From: JABDJX01 sp039942715
Lineage (GTDB): Bacteria; Pseudomonadota; Alphaproteobacteria; Rhodobacterales; Rhodobacteraceae
Assembly (NCBI GenBank): GCA_039942715.1
Contig: JBDVBY010000001.1
Coordinates: 558,001-622,000, forward strand
Length of the DNA: 64,000 nt
Direction of reading: 5' to 3'
In this document: piece after piece, positions 1 to 8,752 of the stretch
How positions within the stretch are numbered: the first letter of the stretch is position 1
Layout of the letters: the number at the start of each line of letters is the position of its first letter
Notes under the pieces: model-generated
What the model was told of the DNA's origin: nothing
Seen by the model: only the letters and a program-made list of their open reading frames with translations
The model's database searches: none
Made by a program: the position numbers and the translations under genes

Positions 1-405
1 GTGTGCCCAAGGCAGCGTGGGCTCTTCGCCCACCTCAAAAGACACGCTAAAATTGGCACAAATATCTTCAAGATATGCACAGGCAGCGGTCAGATCAGAC
101 TGTTGAACAGCGTTGCTCGCAATCTGGCCGCTTGCAGGCGAACTATGCGCCACCACAACCTGTTTTTTAGCGCGTTCCCAGAGCTTTACCTCAATAAGTG
201 TTTCAGGTGTTACGCGCATCCAATGATGGGTCAGCAATTGACCTTTAAAGCGCAACGGCGGGTTGCCCAATCGTGTGCACACCACCATTTCAGGCGCACC
301 GCGCAGCAACGTCGCGCCAACGCGCGCGCAATCAGGCCTATCAAACGGCAAGCCCGCAACGGGTTCAGCTGCAGCGTGCGCATCAGACTGTGCAGAGGGC
401 GTCAT
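1..405 (-). CDS. Unknown protein, N-terminal part (runs off left edge)
   Basis: The minus strand is open from an ATG at 405 to the window edge, giving 135 codons with no stop. A CGGAG Shine-Dalgarno lies 8 nt before the ATG. The protein begins MTPSAQSDAHAAAEP and contains a core reading LTHHWMRVTPETLIEVKLWERAKKQ split across a beta/alpha-like segment; there is no signal peptide and no membrane segment in the visible part. I do not recognise the family. The plus-strand frame over the same bases is also open but arginine-rich and without a ribosome site, so it is judged a shadow. Confidence 0.6.
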   Translation of the reverse strand, partial: MTPSAQSDAHAAAEPVAGLPFDRPDCARVGATLLRGAPEMVVCTRLGNPPLRFKGQLLTHHWMRVTPETLIEVKLWERAKKQVVVAHSSPASGQIASNAVQQSDLTAACAYLEDICANFSVSFEVGEEPTLPWAH

Positions 406-537
406 AGGGTGGCTCCGTATCGAACGCCTCAGCGCTACACAACGATCGTTAGCCGCCGGTTAATCCATCTGAAAAAACTTCCCAGAACGCTAGCACCAAT
501 CTTGCATTGGGTCTTTATCGCCTCTCCCTGCCCTATC

Positions 538-690
538 TTAATGGCGGAGAGGTTGAATAAGAAATGTCGCCGATGGGAAAAAATCTTTTAAAAACGCCAG
601 CATTTCCGACGCTTCGCTCAACGAGCTGAAAGTGTATTCCAACTCAACTTCACCTGCATCTTCCACTCGCATCTGAACCATTCCGGCCAT
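538..690 (-). CDS. Small protein, 50 aa, unknown
   Basis: Starts at ATG 690 behind a good AGGGGG Shine-Dalgarno with 9 nt spacing. Longer upstream extensions in this frame lack a ribosome site and run through the divergent gene at 858. The product (MAGMVQMRVEDAGEVELEY...) is acidic, soluble and ends in IQPLRH. No domain recognised. It sits between two other short unknown genes and near chemotaxis-type genes, so a link to signalling is only a guess from position. Confidence 0.5.
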   Translation of the reverse strand: MAGMVQMRVEDAGEVELEYTFSSLSEASEMLAFLKDFFPSATFLIQPLRH

Positions 691-857
691 ACCCACACAC
701 CCCCTAAAAACACTCGAAAACTTAGCTCCTATTTTACGAATATCATAGGCATCGAGCTGCGAAAAGTTTCCTTTCTGTTCATGTTTAACAGCGATCCATC
801 GGTCATCCGCAAAAATCGCGGCATGGGGTCCTCGTGTCGCGCCGCAAGGAGCAAAAA

Positions 858-1283
858 ATGAACGAAATTGGACAACTGAGTGAGTCCGACGGGCAGTACG
901 AGTTTCGCGATCCAACGCGCTCTCTTATTGTACGCGGCGATCACCCGGAGTGGGTGTTGCAAGCAGCAGCCGAAGTGATTGGCAATACTGCCAAACTGGA
1001 AGCCGAAAGCGTGGTGGAAGAGCTGACCGCAATGGTCGAGTTCGAAGCTGCAGAACCCATCGAAGTGGATTCCGCCAAATACGCGCTCAAAGAGCGGTTC
1101 GAGTTGGTGCCCCAGTGCATCGTTTCGCTTGGCAAGATGGATTACAAATGGGCCGCCGCCGAAGGGCGCAACCAAAAGCCAGAGGAATTTGGCACACAGC
1201 CCATGAAACGTGTGCACGACATGTCGATGACTCGTTCGGATACGTTCCTTAAGAACGAACCCGGCGTGGAAATGGACGACTGA
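858..1283 (+). CDS. Hypothetical soluble acidic protein, 141 aa
   Basis: ATG at 858 follows AAGGAG with 6 nt spacing, which is better than the in-frame ATG at 834. The product is acidic and soluble with no signal peptide. Its middle (about residues 30-80) is predicted helical and rich in Glu and Ala, and a basic-aromatic segment, GKMDYKWAAAEGRNQKPEEF, follows near residue 100. Family not recognised. It lies 26 bp upstream of the broken chemoreceptor fragment and the triple CheW gene in the same orientation, so the three may be one transcript. Confidence 0.6.
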   Translation: MNEIGQLSESDGQYEFRDPTRSLIVRGDHPEWVLQAAAEVIGNTAKLEAESVVEELTAMVEFEAAEPIEVDSAKYALKERFELVPQCIVSLGKMDYKWAAAEGRNQKPEEFGTQPMKRVHDMSMTRSDTFLKNEPGVEMDD

Positions 1284-1309
1284 CCAAACAATAATTCAAG
1301 GACTTCACT

Positions 1310-1871
1310 ATGGAAAATGCGATCAAATCACATCTAAACCAAAGCAACGAAGCGAGCTTGGAAATAAGCCACAAAGCCGAAGCTTTGACGCAATCAACCA
1401 CAGACACCAAACAAAGTACTGCGGACAGCAATAAGCAGCTTAGCGATACAATCGATATTTAACTCCGTATCAGAAGAGGTTTCGCAATTGAACGAGGTGG
1501 TCGAGGTTATCAGCGAGATCGCCGTTCAAACGAACTTGTTGGCTTTCAATGCGGCTATTGAGGCGGCACGCGCCGGAGAGCACGGAGTCGGATTTTCTAT
1601 CGTCGCAGACGAGGTGCGCAAGCTTGCCGAACGCAATAGTCAAGCGGCTCGCGGCATTGGCCAAAATATCCAGAAAGCCACTGGCCAGATTGAACAAGGT
1701 GTCACCAATGCGCGGGGCGTTCTAGACATACTAACCACTCAAGGCGACATGTTTACCGCAAACCAAAGCGCACTTGACCTGATCTCGTCTTTGACAAACG
1801 AGCAAACCGGCGCAATTAAGATGGCAGATGACATCATCACTTGCCTTCAAAGCTCGGTCTCCAAGGCGTGA
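1310..1871 (+). pseudogene. Methyl-accepting chemotaxis signalling domain, +1 frameshifted
   Basis: ATG 1310 has an AAGGA site 8 nt upstream and reads 50 codons to TAA at 1460-1462. The MCP sequence resumes without loss in the next frame at 1461: NSVSEEVSQLNEVVEVISEI, then the diagnostic hairpin tip QTNLLAFNAAIEAARAGEHG and VADEVRKLAERN, ending at 1871. Dropping one T of the TTT run at 1458-1460 restores a continuous protein of about 187 residues. The restored protein has no membrane segment or sensor domain, so it is a short cytoplasmic signalling module. Causes could be a genuine mutation, a sequencing error, or ribosomal frameshifting at ATT TAA C. The stop overlaps the GTG start of the CheW gene, which suggests coupling with it. 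Confidence 0.85.
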
Positions 1872-3295
1872 CGAAAGAAAAAACAGATAGTATCTACGGA
1901 ATTGTGCGCGTTGGCGACAGCGTGATTGGGATTCAAATTCATCATCTGTCCGAGGTTTGTCATGTGGAACAGCTCGCAACGCTACCAGTTAAAAGCGAAA
2001 ATCTGATGGGCGGCTTTGACCTGCGTGAGACAATCGTGCCGGTCTTGGATTTCCAAAAAGTGTGCGGTTTTGCTTCAACCGAGCACACCTTCAAATTGAT
2101 GGTTGTTCTCAAACTCGAAAAGTACTTTCTGGCATTTTGTATTGATGAAGTTCTGGGGATTGCAAAAGCCTCATCGGCGGACATCCAAAAGTTGAAAACC
2201 AGCAACCCAGATGTCAAATCCTACTATAAGGGCATTCTTGCCCAAAACGGCCAATTCATTTCGGTGTTGGACATCGAAACGCTTTTTGCTTTGCCGGATG
2301 TCTATGCGATCACGCGCCCACAAGTGACGGATACCCGAACACAAGAAGCAAAACGAACGCCGATGCTGGTATTTGAAGCGGGAAGCGCATTGTTTTCCGT
2401 ACCCGCCGTCGAGGTATATGCAGCCGTGCCGCGCCAGGACATCAAACAAACAGCAATCACCGGCGGGAAGTGTTTGGGCGAAATTTCCTACTACAATCGC
2501 CGGATCCCGATCATTTGCCCAATCGAAACCTTTGGCGTTGGCGATGCGCACAAACACGCGCAGTCCCAAATCGTTGTTCTGAACTTTCCGGACAACAAGT
2601 TGCTAGGGCTCGCAGTAGACTCTGTTCAAACCATCGAAGGGTTCTCACGCACGCAAAGCTCGGAGTTGCCCATTTGGCTAAAAGACGACTGCTACATTCA
2701 GAGCGTGACAATCCGATCCGATCATAATCAAGTTTTCGAATTAGATATTGAAGCACTGCGCGAAAGCAAATCCGCCCTAACGCTGGCGTCACTTTCAGAC
2801 CCTGCACAGCAGAAAAAAGCTCAAGATCAACAAACATCAGGCGATGTCAGTGCGAATGATGTGGTGCATGAGCGCGAGAAGTACCTTGTTGTGAAAGCGG
2901 GAGAACAATTGGCGATCCCGCTTGAGGATGTTTCCTACATTCTTGAACCTCCAGACACGATCACGCCCGCGCCGATGGAGTCGCTGGGGTTTGATGGGTA
3001 CTTTTCGCGATTTGGGCAGACGGTTGCTTTATTCGATCTGCGCTCGATGATGGGCGGTTCAAACGACGAAGACCTGACACGCATTTTGCTGACCGGTGAA
3101 AAAGACAAGCAGGTTGCGTTTTGGGTTGAAAAAGTGGTTGGGATTGAAACATCTCAATGGCGCGAAACCAAAGCCGAAGGCAGTAACACCAACGCCTTGG
3201 TCAAGATGGTTTCAAAAGAAGAACGATCCGTCATGCCCTATCTTAGTCTTCAGACAATCTTGCCTGATCCCGTGGCCACGCCGCCCACGCATTAA
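1868..3295 (+). CDS. Triple CheW-domain scaffold protein, 475 aa
   Basis: GTG at 1868 overlaps the upstream stop (GTGA); a TTG at 1841 is also in frame but has no better ribosome site. Three CheW-like beta domains follow one another: about residues 8-145 (IHHLSEVCHV ... MGGFDLRETIVPVLDF), 165-300 (TPMLVFEAGSALFSVPAVEV ... LGLAVDSVQTIEG), and 335-465 (KYLVVKAGEQLAIPLEDVSY ... FDLRSMMGG). Each shows the typical pattern of a fold-opening strand, the G-x-x-x-LRx-x-x-x-P-V-x-DL segment, and a later V-D-x-V strand. CheW proteins couple receptors to the kinase CheA; no cheA, cheR or cheB is visible here. Multi-CheW proteins are a minority architecture. It likely works with the adjacent short receptor-type module. 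Confidence 0.85.
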   Translation: MTKEKTDSIYGIVRVGDSVIGIQIHHLSEVCHVEQLATLPVKSENLMGGFDLRETIVPVLDFQKVCGFASTEHTFKLMVVLKLEKYFLAFCIDEVLGIAKASSADIQKLKTSNPDVKSYYKGILAQNGQFISVLDIETLFALPDVYAITRPQVTDTRTQEAKRTPMLVFEAGSALFSVPAVEVYAAVPRQDIKQTAITGGKCLGEISYYNRRIPIICPIETFGVGDAHKHAQSQIVVLNFPDNKLLGLAVDSVQTIEGFSRTQSSELPIWLKDDCYIQSVTIRSDHNQVFELDIEALRESKSALTLASLSDPAQQKKAQDQQTSGDVSANDVVHEREKYLVVKAGEQLAIPLEDVSYILEPPDTITPAPMESLGFDGYFSRFGQTVALFDLRSMMGGSNDEDLTRILLTGEKDKQVAFWVEKVVGIETSQWRETKAEGSNTNALVKMVSKEERSVMPYLSLQTILPDPVATPPTH

Positions 3296-3344
3296 AGCGT
3301 GAAACGTTTTAGAGCAGTATCTGGCGTCACAGGCTTTGTGCCAA

Positions 3345-4292
3345 TCACTCAAATTCCATTTGTTCATAAACACGGCCAGCATTACGCGTTGCGAGTTCTT
3401 CAAAAGTGTGAAGATGCGCAAAGGGGCTTTGATCAACGTAATAGGCATCGGCCAAATCCCCACCGTCTTCCAGATGCTTGGCAATCTCTCCTCGCAGGTA
3501 GACCAAATAGTCGTGAGTATAGCGGCGCACCTGATCCATGTTGGTCGGATGACCGTGGCCCGGAATAACGTAAGTCGCATTCAACGCCTCAAATTCGGTT
3601 TCCCACGTTTCGATCCAGTCAGCGGTCATTGTGTCGTCAAAAATAGGCAAAAGCCGCTCGTGAAAAGCCATGTCGCCTGCGATCACCAGGCTTTGCTCGG
3701 GCAACCAAACTTGAATATCACCGGGGCTATGGGCGGGACCAAGATGGAGAACTTCAATGGTAAAATCACCCATTTCGACAACATATTTGTCTTCGAAAAC
3801 CTCAGTTGGAAGCGCAATAAAACTCCCCTCCGCCTTGTCACGATTATAGCGTTTCATGCCCTCGAGGATTTGCGCGCCACGGTCCTCAACCTCGTGCACT
3901 GCATCCACATGCGCAAGGATCGCAACGCCTTGTTCGGACCAATAAGAATTGCCGAGCATCGCATGGCCCTGCCCGTTCTCGTTGATCACCAACTTTACCG
4001 GCTGGTCTGTAATCGCCTTAATCTCTTTGTGCAAAGCCTGCGCTAAAATATACGCCGCGCCGCCGTTCACCACGACAACGCCATCACCGGTAATGATAAA
4101 CGACAGATTGTTGTTGTGCCCGCTGTTTTCATAGGTCGGAGGTGCCGTCGCCCCTATCGCAGACCAAACATGCGGGATCACTTCGACCGGTTTAGAATAA
4201 AGCGGCGAGCCGGGATATTGATCAGCAATATTTTCATCAGCCAACATAGGCGTAGAAATAACAGCAAAAGCGGCAGCGAGAACAAAGCGCAT
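3345..4292 (-). CDS. soxH: SoxH, MBL-fold periplasmic protein, 315 aa
   Basis: Last gene of the sox operon; its ATG at 4292 overlaps the soxG stop (TGATG). An N-terminal signal peptide (MRFVLAAAFAVISTPMLA) sends it to the periplasm. The metallo-beta-lactamase fold is evident: GVVVVNGGAAYI strand, HSPGDIQVW, IAGDMAFHERL and a late PGHGHPTN. The first metal motif, normally HxHxDH, reads ENGQGH at about residues 100-105, so most of the usual zinc ligands there are missing while the later His and Asp sites are kept. SoxH of Paracoccus is not needed for thiosulfate oxidation in vitro and its reaction is unknown. Identification rests on gene order plus fold. Confidence 0.85.
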   Translation of the reverse strand: MRFVLAAAFAVISTPMLADENIADQYPGSPLYSKPVEVIPHVWSAIGATAPPTYENSGHNNNLSFIITGDGVVVVNGGAAYILAQALHKEIKAITDQPVKLVINENGQGHAMLGNSYWSEQGVAILAHVDAVHEVEDRGAQILEGMKRYNRDKAEGSFIALPTEVFEDKYVVEMGDFTIEVLHLGPAHSPGDIQVWLPEQSLVIAGDMAFHERLLPIFDDTMTADWIETWETEFEALNATYVIPGHGHPTNMDQVRRYTHDYLVYLRGEIAKHLEDGGDLADAYYVDQSPFAHLHTFEELATRNAGRVYEQMEFE

Positions 4293-5203
4293 CACGGCTC
4301 CTTTGGGACAAATTGAAATCCGGTTTCAGCCGCTTCGACACGCCCCAAACCACCATCCGGAAGATGAAAACCTATGACGTGCAAATCATCTGCAACGATA
4401 CGATCAAACAGCATTTTACGTGTCGCCACGCCCATCTCGGCGTCTTGGTCCGCCCCGCTGTGCCAGTCAGGTCTGGCGAAAGCGACGTGATGATTGCCAA
4501 TGGCATCGCCAAGAATAAGTGCGGCTTCAGATCCGCTACGCACCTCGAAGCTCATGTGCCCCGGCGTGTGACCGGGTGTGCTCACCGCCAGAATTCCCGG
4601 CAATATCTCTTGATTGTCGTCAAAGAGTTCGACTTCATCTTCGATCGCTTCCATCCGCCGCTTGGCTCCAACAGCAAAGATAGCGCGCGCTTCACCAATG
4701 GTGTCGACCGTCTCGGGGTTCCACCAATAATCCCATTCGGCGCGCCCCATCATATAGGTCGCTTCGGTGAACAACGGGTCGTCAAAGTCGTCCAAAAGCC
4801 CCCAAATATGATCTGGATGCGCGTGAGTGAAGACCACGTGAGTGATGTCTTCAGGCGTCAGATCAAGCGCATCCAGACTGTCCACAAGCGCACCAGCACT
4901 CGGCATAAAATCCGGGCCAGAACCAACGTCAAATAGCACGGTATTCGTTCCATCACGGAACAGTGCAAGATTGCACTCAGGGGAAAGTTGGTCCGTCGAC
5001 AGACCAAGCTTTGCCAAAATGGGGGCGGCTTTGGTGCGTTGTTGCTCGTCGAAAACAAAGGTGCCGGGCAGCACCAGATTGCCATCACTAACTGTGCTGA
5101 GCGTGCTGCTGCCGATGGTCATTTCAGAGATAGCCATTTGCGGCAATGCACTGATCAACGGAACGGCAGCACTACCTGCCAGAAAATGACGACGATTGAT
5201 CAC
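4292..5203 (-). CDS. soxG: SoxG, Tat-exported MBL-fold hydrolase, 303 aa
   Basis: GTG start at 5203 is preceded by GAGGAGG at suitable distance; an upstream extension would run into the DUF302 gene. The N-terminus INRRHFLAG is a twin-arginine signal, so the protein is folded with its metal before export. The metallo-beta-lactamase metal motif is complete (FTHAHPDHIWG, about residue 118), followed by TPGHTPGHMSFEV and GDAIGNHHV. The reaction is unknown; SoxG-type proteins accompany soxF and soxH in Paracoccus-type clusters and may act on thiol or sulfane compounds. It overlaps soxH by one base, indicating translational coupling. Confidence 0.85.
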   Translation of the reverse strand: MINRRHFLAGSAAVPLISALPQMAISEMTIGSSTLSTVSDGNLVLPGTFVFDEQQRTKAAPILAKLGLSTDQLSPECNLALFRDGTNTVLFDVGSGPDFMPSAGALVDSLDALDLTPEDITHVVFTHAHPDHIWGLLDDFDDPLFTEATYMMGRAEWDYWWNPETVDTIGEARAIFAVGAKRRMEAIEDEVELFDDNQEILPGILAVSTPGHTPGHMSFEVRSGSEAALILGDAIGNHHVAFARPDWHSGADQDAEMGVATRKMLFDRIVADDLHVIGFHLPDGGLGRVEAAETGFQFVPKEP

Positions 5204-5231
5204 TGCGCGATCCTCCTCAGACCCGTGTTGT

Positions 5232-5660
5232 TCATTGCGTAACAGCCTCTTGCACAATCTCGGCCAAAAGCGCTTCGACTTTTTGCATCACACCTGCCGG
5301 ATAGCTGCGATAACCAACCATCACCGCGCCATCGCGCTCGGCCACGAAAATTCCATAGGGACAATGGGCGATGTTCATCGGATCGGCCTCCATCATTTCG
5401 CGCGACAAAACGGCCGAGCAAAAGACAAAGATATCAGCGGCGTCAAAAATCATTTCATCGCTGCCCACATCTACACCAGTACGGTTCAACATGTCACCCA
5501 CGTGGCTGACAAGATCAATCACCAAGCCTTTGTCTACGATGGCGCTTTCAACCGCGAAAGTTGCATCCTCAAAGCTTCCCTCAAATGGCACGACGATTTG
5601 CGTTTCAGCCCAAGCTGGTGAAGCCAGTCCAAGCAAGGCGGTAAATAGAATGTGTTTCAT
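5232..5660 (-). CDS. DUF302-family periplasmic protein, 142 aa
   Basis: Start ATG 5660 has an AGGAGGAG ribosome site. Signal peptide MKHILFTALLGLASPAWA is followed by a DUF302-like domain: a central VDKGLVIDLVSHVGDMLNRT helix-strand, FDAADIFVFCSAVLSREMME, and CPYGIFVAERDGAVMVGYRS. One Cys lies in FCS and one in HCP. DUF302 proteins are small, often near sulfur or metal genes, and of unknown biochemical role. Its place between soxF and soxG in the same strand, 28 bp from soxG, implies co-expression with thiosulfate oxidation; it is not one of the canonical Paracoccus sox genes. Confidence 0.75.
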   Translation of the reverse strand: MKHILFTALLGLASPAWAETQIVVPFEGSFEDATFAVESAIVDKGLVIDLVSHVGDMLNRTGVDVGSDEMIFDAADIFVFCSAVLSREMMEADPMNIAHCPYGIFVAERDGAVMVGYRSYPAGVMQKVEALLAEIVQEAVTQ

Positions 5661-5744
5661 GACGCTCCTCCTTTTGTCGTGCTTAGCTTGGCCGAAAAAC
5701 GCGCCCCGGTCCTTGATGTATCGCAAACCGGGGCGATTTATTTT

Positions 5745-7001
5745 TTAGCCGAACATGTCAGCCGTAATGCCCGCGTACCACCCTTCAGATTCTTCATAGG
5801 TCGCTTTACGCACATCAGCGGTTTCACCCGTGGCCGAGATAAAGCCATCAACCTTGGCGATTTTCTCATCCGTCGCTTCATATGTTGCGCCGACTTTGAC
5901 GCCGTCGTTGGTGTCAATCAGCGACCAGCAGGTGTTTGAGAACTTGGCAGGGAAGACGCGCGATCCGGTCAGCGCACCACGCACCGCGTTCGCACAAACC
6001 TTGGCCTGAGAGTTGGCCGAAAAGCCCGATTTTGGCATATCGCCCTGGCTTGAAGCATCGCCCAGCACGTAAACATCAGCGTCCGCTTTGGTCGACATAT
6101 CAATCGCGTTCACTGGGGCCCAGTTGCCGTCCGTCACCCCTGCAAGTTCTGCGATCCGGCCCGCTTTCATCGCCGGGATCACATTGCAGACATCCACGTT
6201 CGTAACTTCGCCATCAATCGTAACGGTCATCGCGCCGGGATCAACGGCCACGTCACCGCCTCCAAAATCAGAGCCGATCCAGTCGATCATGCCTTCATAG
6301 TGGTTGGCCCAACCTTCTTGGAACAAACCCTGTTTCGAGAATTTCTCCTTAGGGTCTGCGACGATAATTTTGGCCGTTGGGTTGTTGGCCTTAAGATAGT
6401 GCGCCACCATCGACACCCGCTCGTAAGGTCCCGGAGGGCAACGATATGGGTTTGGCGGGGCAACCATCGCGAATGTTCCGCCTTCGGGCATCGCCATCAG
6501 TTGCGCTTTGAGCAATTCAGATTGTGAGCCAGCCTTATAGGCATGTGGCATCGCGTTTTGCGCAGATACGTCCCAGCCTTCAACAGCGCCTTCAACAAAA
6601 TCGATACCCGGTGACAGGATCAGCTTGTCGTATGGCACTGACCCACCGCCTGCGAGCGCTACGGTTTTGGCATCGCGATCAACGCCTACTGCCCAATCAT
6701 GCACGACGTTCACGCCGCTTGCTGCCAATGTGCCGTAGCTGTGGCCAATATCTTCGATTTCTTTGAAGCCACCGATGTAAAGGTTGGAAAAGAAACAGGT
6801 GTAATAGGTGCGCGTTGGTTCGATCAACATCACGTCGATCTCGCCCTTGCTGTCTTTGGCAATGTAGCGCGCAGCCGTTGCGCCCCCTGCACCCCCGCCG
6901 ACAACCACTACCCGTGACTTGCCATGGCCAGCTGCATTGACCATTGGCGCGGCCAGTGTTGCCGTGGCCGTTCCTAGAAATACGCGTCTATTCAATTTCA
7001 T
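5745..7001 (-). CDS. soxF: SoxF, flavocytochrome c sulfide dehydrogenase flavoprotein, 418 aa
   Basis: Tat signal NRRVFLG opens the protein, then the FAD Rossmann motif VVVVGGGAGG (about residues 31-40). Cys69 in TYYTCFF matches the Cys that binds FAD covalently in FccB. Cys188 (YRCPPGPYER) and Cys358 (SNTCWSL) match the redox-active disulfide pair, so the protein should oxidise sulfide to sulfane sulfur in the periplasm. A second nucleotide-type motif VYVLGDAS lies near residue 312. It pairs with the diheme cytochrome SoxE encoded immediately upstream. Length is typical of the family. Confidence 0.93.
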   Translation of the reverse strand: MKLNRRVFLGTATATLAAPMVNAAGHGKSRVVVVGGGAGGATAARYIAKDSKGEIDVMLIEPTRTYYTCFFSNLYIGGFKEIEDIGHSYGTLAASGVNVVHDWAVGVDRDAKTVALAGGGSVPYDKLILSPGIDFVEGAVEGWDVSAQNAMPHAYKAGSQSELLKAQLMAMPEGGTFAMVAPPNPYRCPPGPYERVSMVAHYLKANNPTAKIIVADPKEKFSKQGLFQEGWANHYEGMIDWIGSDFGGGDVAVDPGAMTVTIDGEVTNVDVCNVIPAMKAGRIAELAGVTDGNWAPVNAIDMSTKADADVYVLGDASSQGDMPKSGFSANSQAKVCANAVRGALTGSRVFPAKFSNTCWSLIDTNDGVKVGATYEATDEKIAKVDGFISATGETADVRKATYEESEGWYAGITADMFG

Positions 7002-7033
7002 GTCTGTCTCCCTTTTATTGAGTTCGCCCAGTT

Positions 7034-7732
7034 TCAGTTTTCAAAGGTAGCGAAATACGCCGCGAGCGCCGCGATCTCTTCATCGCCAAGTCTTCCAGCG
7101 ATCATTTGCATGACCGGATGGATGCGTGTTTTTGATTTGTAAGCGTGCATGGCAAGAACGAAGTCTTCTTCGGGCCACAGCACAATCGACGGAATGCCCG
7201 CATCGCCGCCTGTCGCCTGATGGCAGGTCGTGCACTCGCCCGCGAGGTAGGCGCCGTATTCGGGATCACCAACAAGCGCGAGGACTGCCGGATCAAGATC
7301 GTGCGAAAGTGCCGCGTCGGCCGTTGGATCGGCTTCAGGAATATCAGCAGGACTATCTGAAAAGAGGCGTAGATAAGTGATCAGATTCCGACGGTCCGTG
7401 GCGTCGCTGAGGCCGCGATAATTCATCCGCGTCCCGCTGATGGCTTTCTTTGGGTTTTCCAGAAACCTGTCCAGCGTGTCCGCGTGCCATTCCAATCCAT
7501 CAATGCCCGCACTCTGCATTGCTTTGGAGTAGCGAAACCCGTCAAGCGTTCCTGCCACGCGCCCAAAAAGTCCATTAAGGTTCGGTCCAATGCGGTTGTT
7601 CGCCCCTTCGCCAACCTGATGGCAGGCCTTGCAGCGCGCGAAAAGTTTCTCGCCCACAGCCGCATCACCCGTTTCTGCCAGCGCCGCACCAGCCCAAAAA
7701 ACAATCAGCGAAAGGGTCAACCAAACGCTCAT
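7034..7732 (-). CDS. soxE: SoxE, diheme c-type cytochrome, 232 aa
   Basis: Signal peptide MSVWLTLSLIVFWAGAALA, then two heme c sites: CKACH at residues 34-38 and CTTCH at 167-171. The first half is a cytochrome c2-like domain with IGPNLNGLFGR and a Met region GTRMNYRGL; the second half is a shorter class I domain. In the family SoxE is the electron-accepting partner of the SoxF flavoprotein. Its ATG directly abuts the soxD stop with no gap, so translation is probably coupled. Confidence 0.9.
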   Translation of the reverse strand: MSVWLTLSLIVFWAGAALAETGDAAVGEKLFARCKACHQVGEGANNRIGPNLNGLFGRVAGTLDGFRYSKAMQSAGIDGLEWHADTLDRFLENPKKAISGTRMNYRGLSDATDRRNLITYLRLFSDSPADIPEADPTADAALSHDLDPAVLALVGDPEYGAYLAGECTTCHQATGGDAGIPSIVLWPEEDFVLAMHAYKSKTRIHPVMQMIAGRLGDEEIAALAAYFATFEN

Positions 7733-8752
7733 CTATTCACCAAAGGATTTCAAGTAAGCAATTACGGCGGTGATATCGTCCGGCTTTTTCAGTCCGGCAA
7801 ATCCCATTTTGGTGCCCTTGAGATAGGCGCGCGGCTTGGTGAGGAACTCAGTCATCGCCGCATCGTCCCAGATGCGCCCCTCAGCCGCGGCATCCTGAAA
7901 CACCTTTGAGTATTTGAACCCATCTACGGCGGCAAAACTGCGCCCGACCACACCGTTCAACTGTGGGCCAGAGCGGTTTTTCGCACCTTCGCCCACCTGA
8001 TGGCAGGCTTTGCACTTCTTGAAGACCGCTTCGCCGCTTTTGACGAGCTCTGGATCAAGCGTTGCAACAACTGCCGCCTCTTCTGGCTCAACTGCTGCGT
8101 GGTCTTCGCTTGTCATTTCAGCATCGCCCCCCTCATCTGGGGTCACATCGATAACCGACGCACGCATGGTAATTTCGACGCTGTCCTTACAGTTGCTCAT
8201 GCACGGGGCTGCGCGCCATTTCGAATATTCAGCGGCACCACGATCATCCACAATGAAGCCTTCGGTATTGTACATAGCGAAATCATTGAAATTTTCGTGG
8301 GTTAGCTCAAACTCTTCATCCACCATATCGTTGGAATAAAGGATGTAAGCGACGATCGCATAGACCTCATCGTCGCTCAGAGTTTGCGCGCTGCCAAAGG
8401 GCATCGAGCGATGCACGTAATCCCAGACAGTTGACAGATGCGGCCAGTACGACCCGACGGTTTTAACCGGGTCTTTGTCAGCAAGCGTATCAAAGCCCCC
8501 CGCCAGAACCGGCCAGTTGTCGACGCCTTCGGCAAAATCCCCATGGCACGACGCACAGACTTCGGCGAAAATCTCTTCGCCATCAAGCGCGTTGCCGCCG
8601 CCTTCCGGCAAGCCGCGCCCATCTGGCATCACATCGACATCCCAAGCGGCGATCTCTTCGGGAAGCGCGGGGCGACCAAGACCAAACCCGTCGGCAAATA
8701 CCGGAGACGCCAGAAGAACTGTCGCCGCAGTCAGTTTAAGAAACTTCAACAT
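7733..8752 (-). CDS. soxD: SoxD, diheme cytochrome subunit of sulfane dehydrogenase, 339 aa
   Basis: ATG 8752 (MLKFLKLTAATVLLA signal peptide) has GAGG 6 nt upstream and overlaps the end of soxC by 17 bp; longer in-frame starts lie deeper inside soxC and are disfavoured. Heme sites are CASCH in the first third and CKACH in the last third. The C-terminal domain carries SGPQLNGVVGR and GTKMGFAGL, typical of c2-like cytochromes. With SoxC it forms the sulfane dehydrogenase that oxidises the outer sulfur bound to SoxY, giving full thiosulfate oxidation without sulfur globules. Confidence 0.92.
   Translation of the reverse strand: MLKFLKLTAATVLLASPVFADGFGLGRPALPEEIAAWDVDVMPDGRGLPEGGGNALDGEEIFAEVCASCHGDFAEGVDNWPVLAGGFDTLADKDPVKTVGSYWPHLSTVWDYVHRSMPFGSAQTLSDDEVYAIVAYILYSNDMVDEEFELTHENFNDFAMYNTEGFIVDDRGAAEYSKWRAAPCMSNCKDSVEITMRASVIDVTPDEGGDAEMTSEDHAAVEPEEAAVVATLDPELVKSGEAVFKKCKACHQVGEGAKNRSGPQLNGVVGRSFAAVDGFKYSKVFQDAAAEGRIWDDAAMTEFLTKPRAYLKGTKMGFAGLKKPDDITAVIAYLKSFGE

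Noticed and set aside
1..591. Plus-strand frame of 196 codons at the left edge
   Set aside because: Arginine-rich, no ribosome site, and opposite a minus-strand frame with a good start at 405; judged a shadow.
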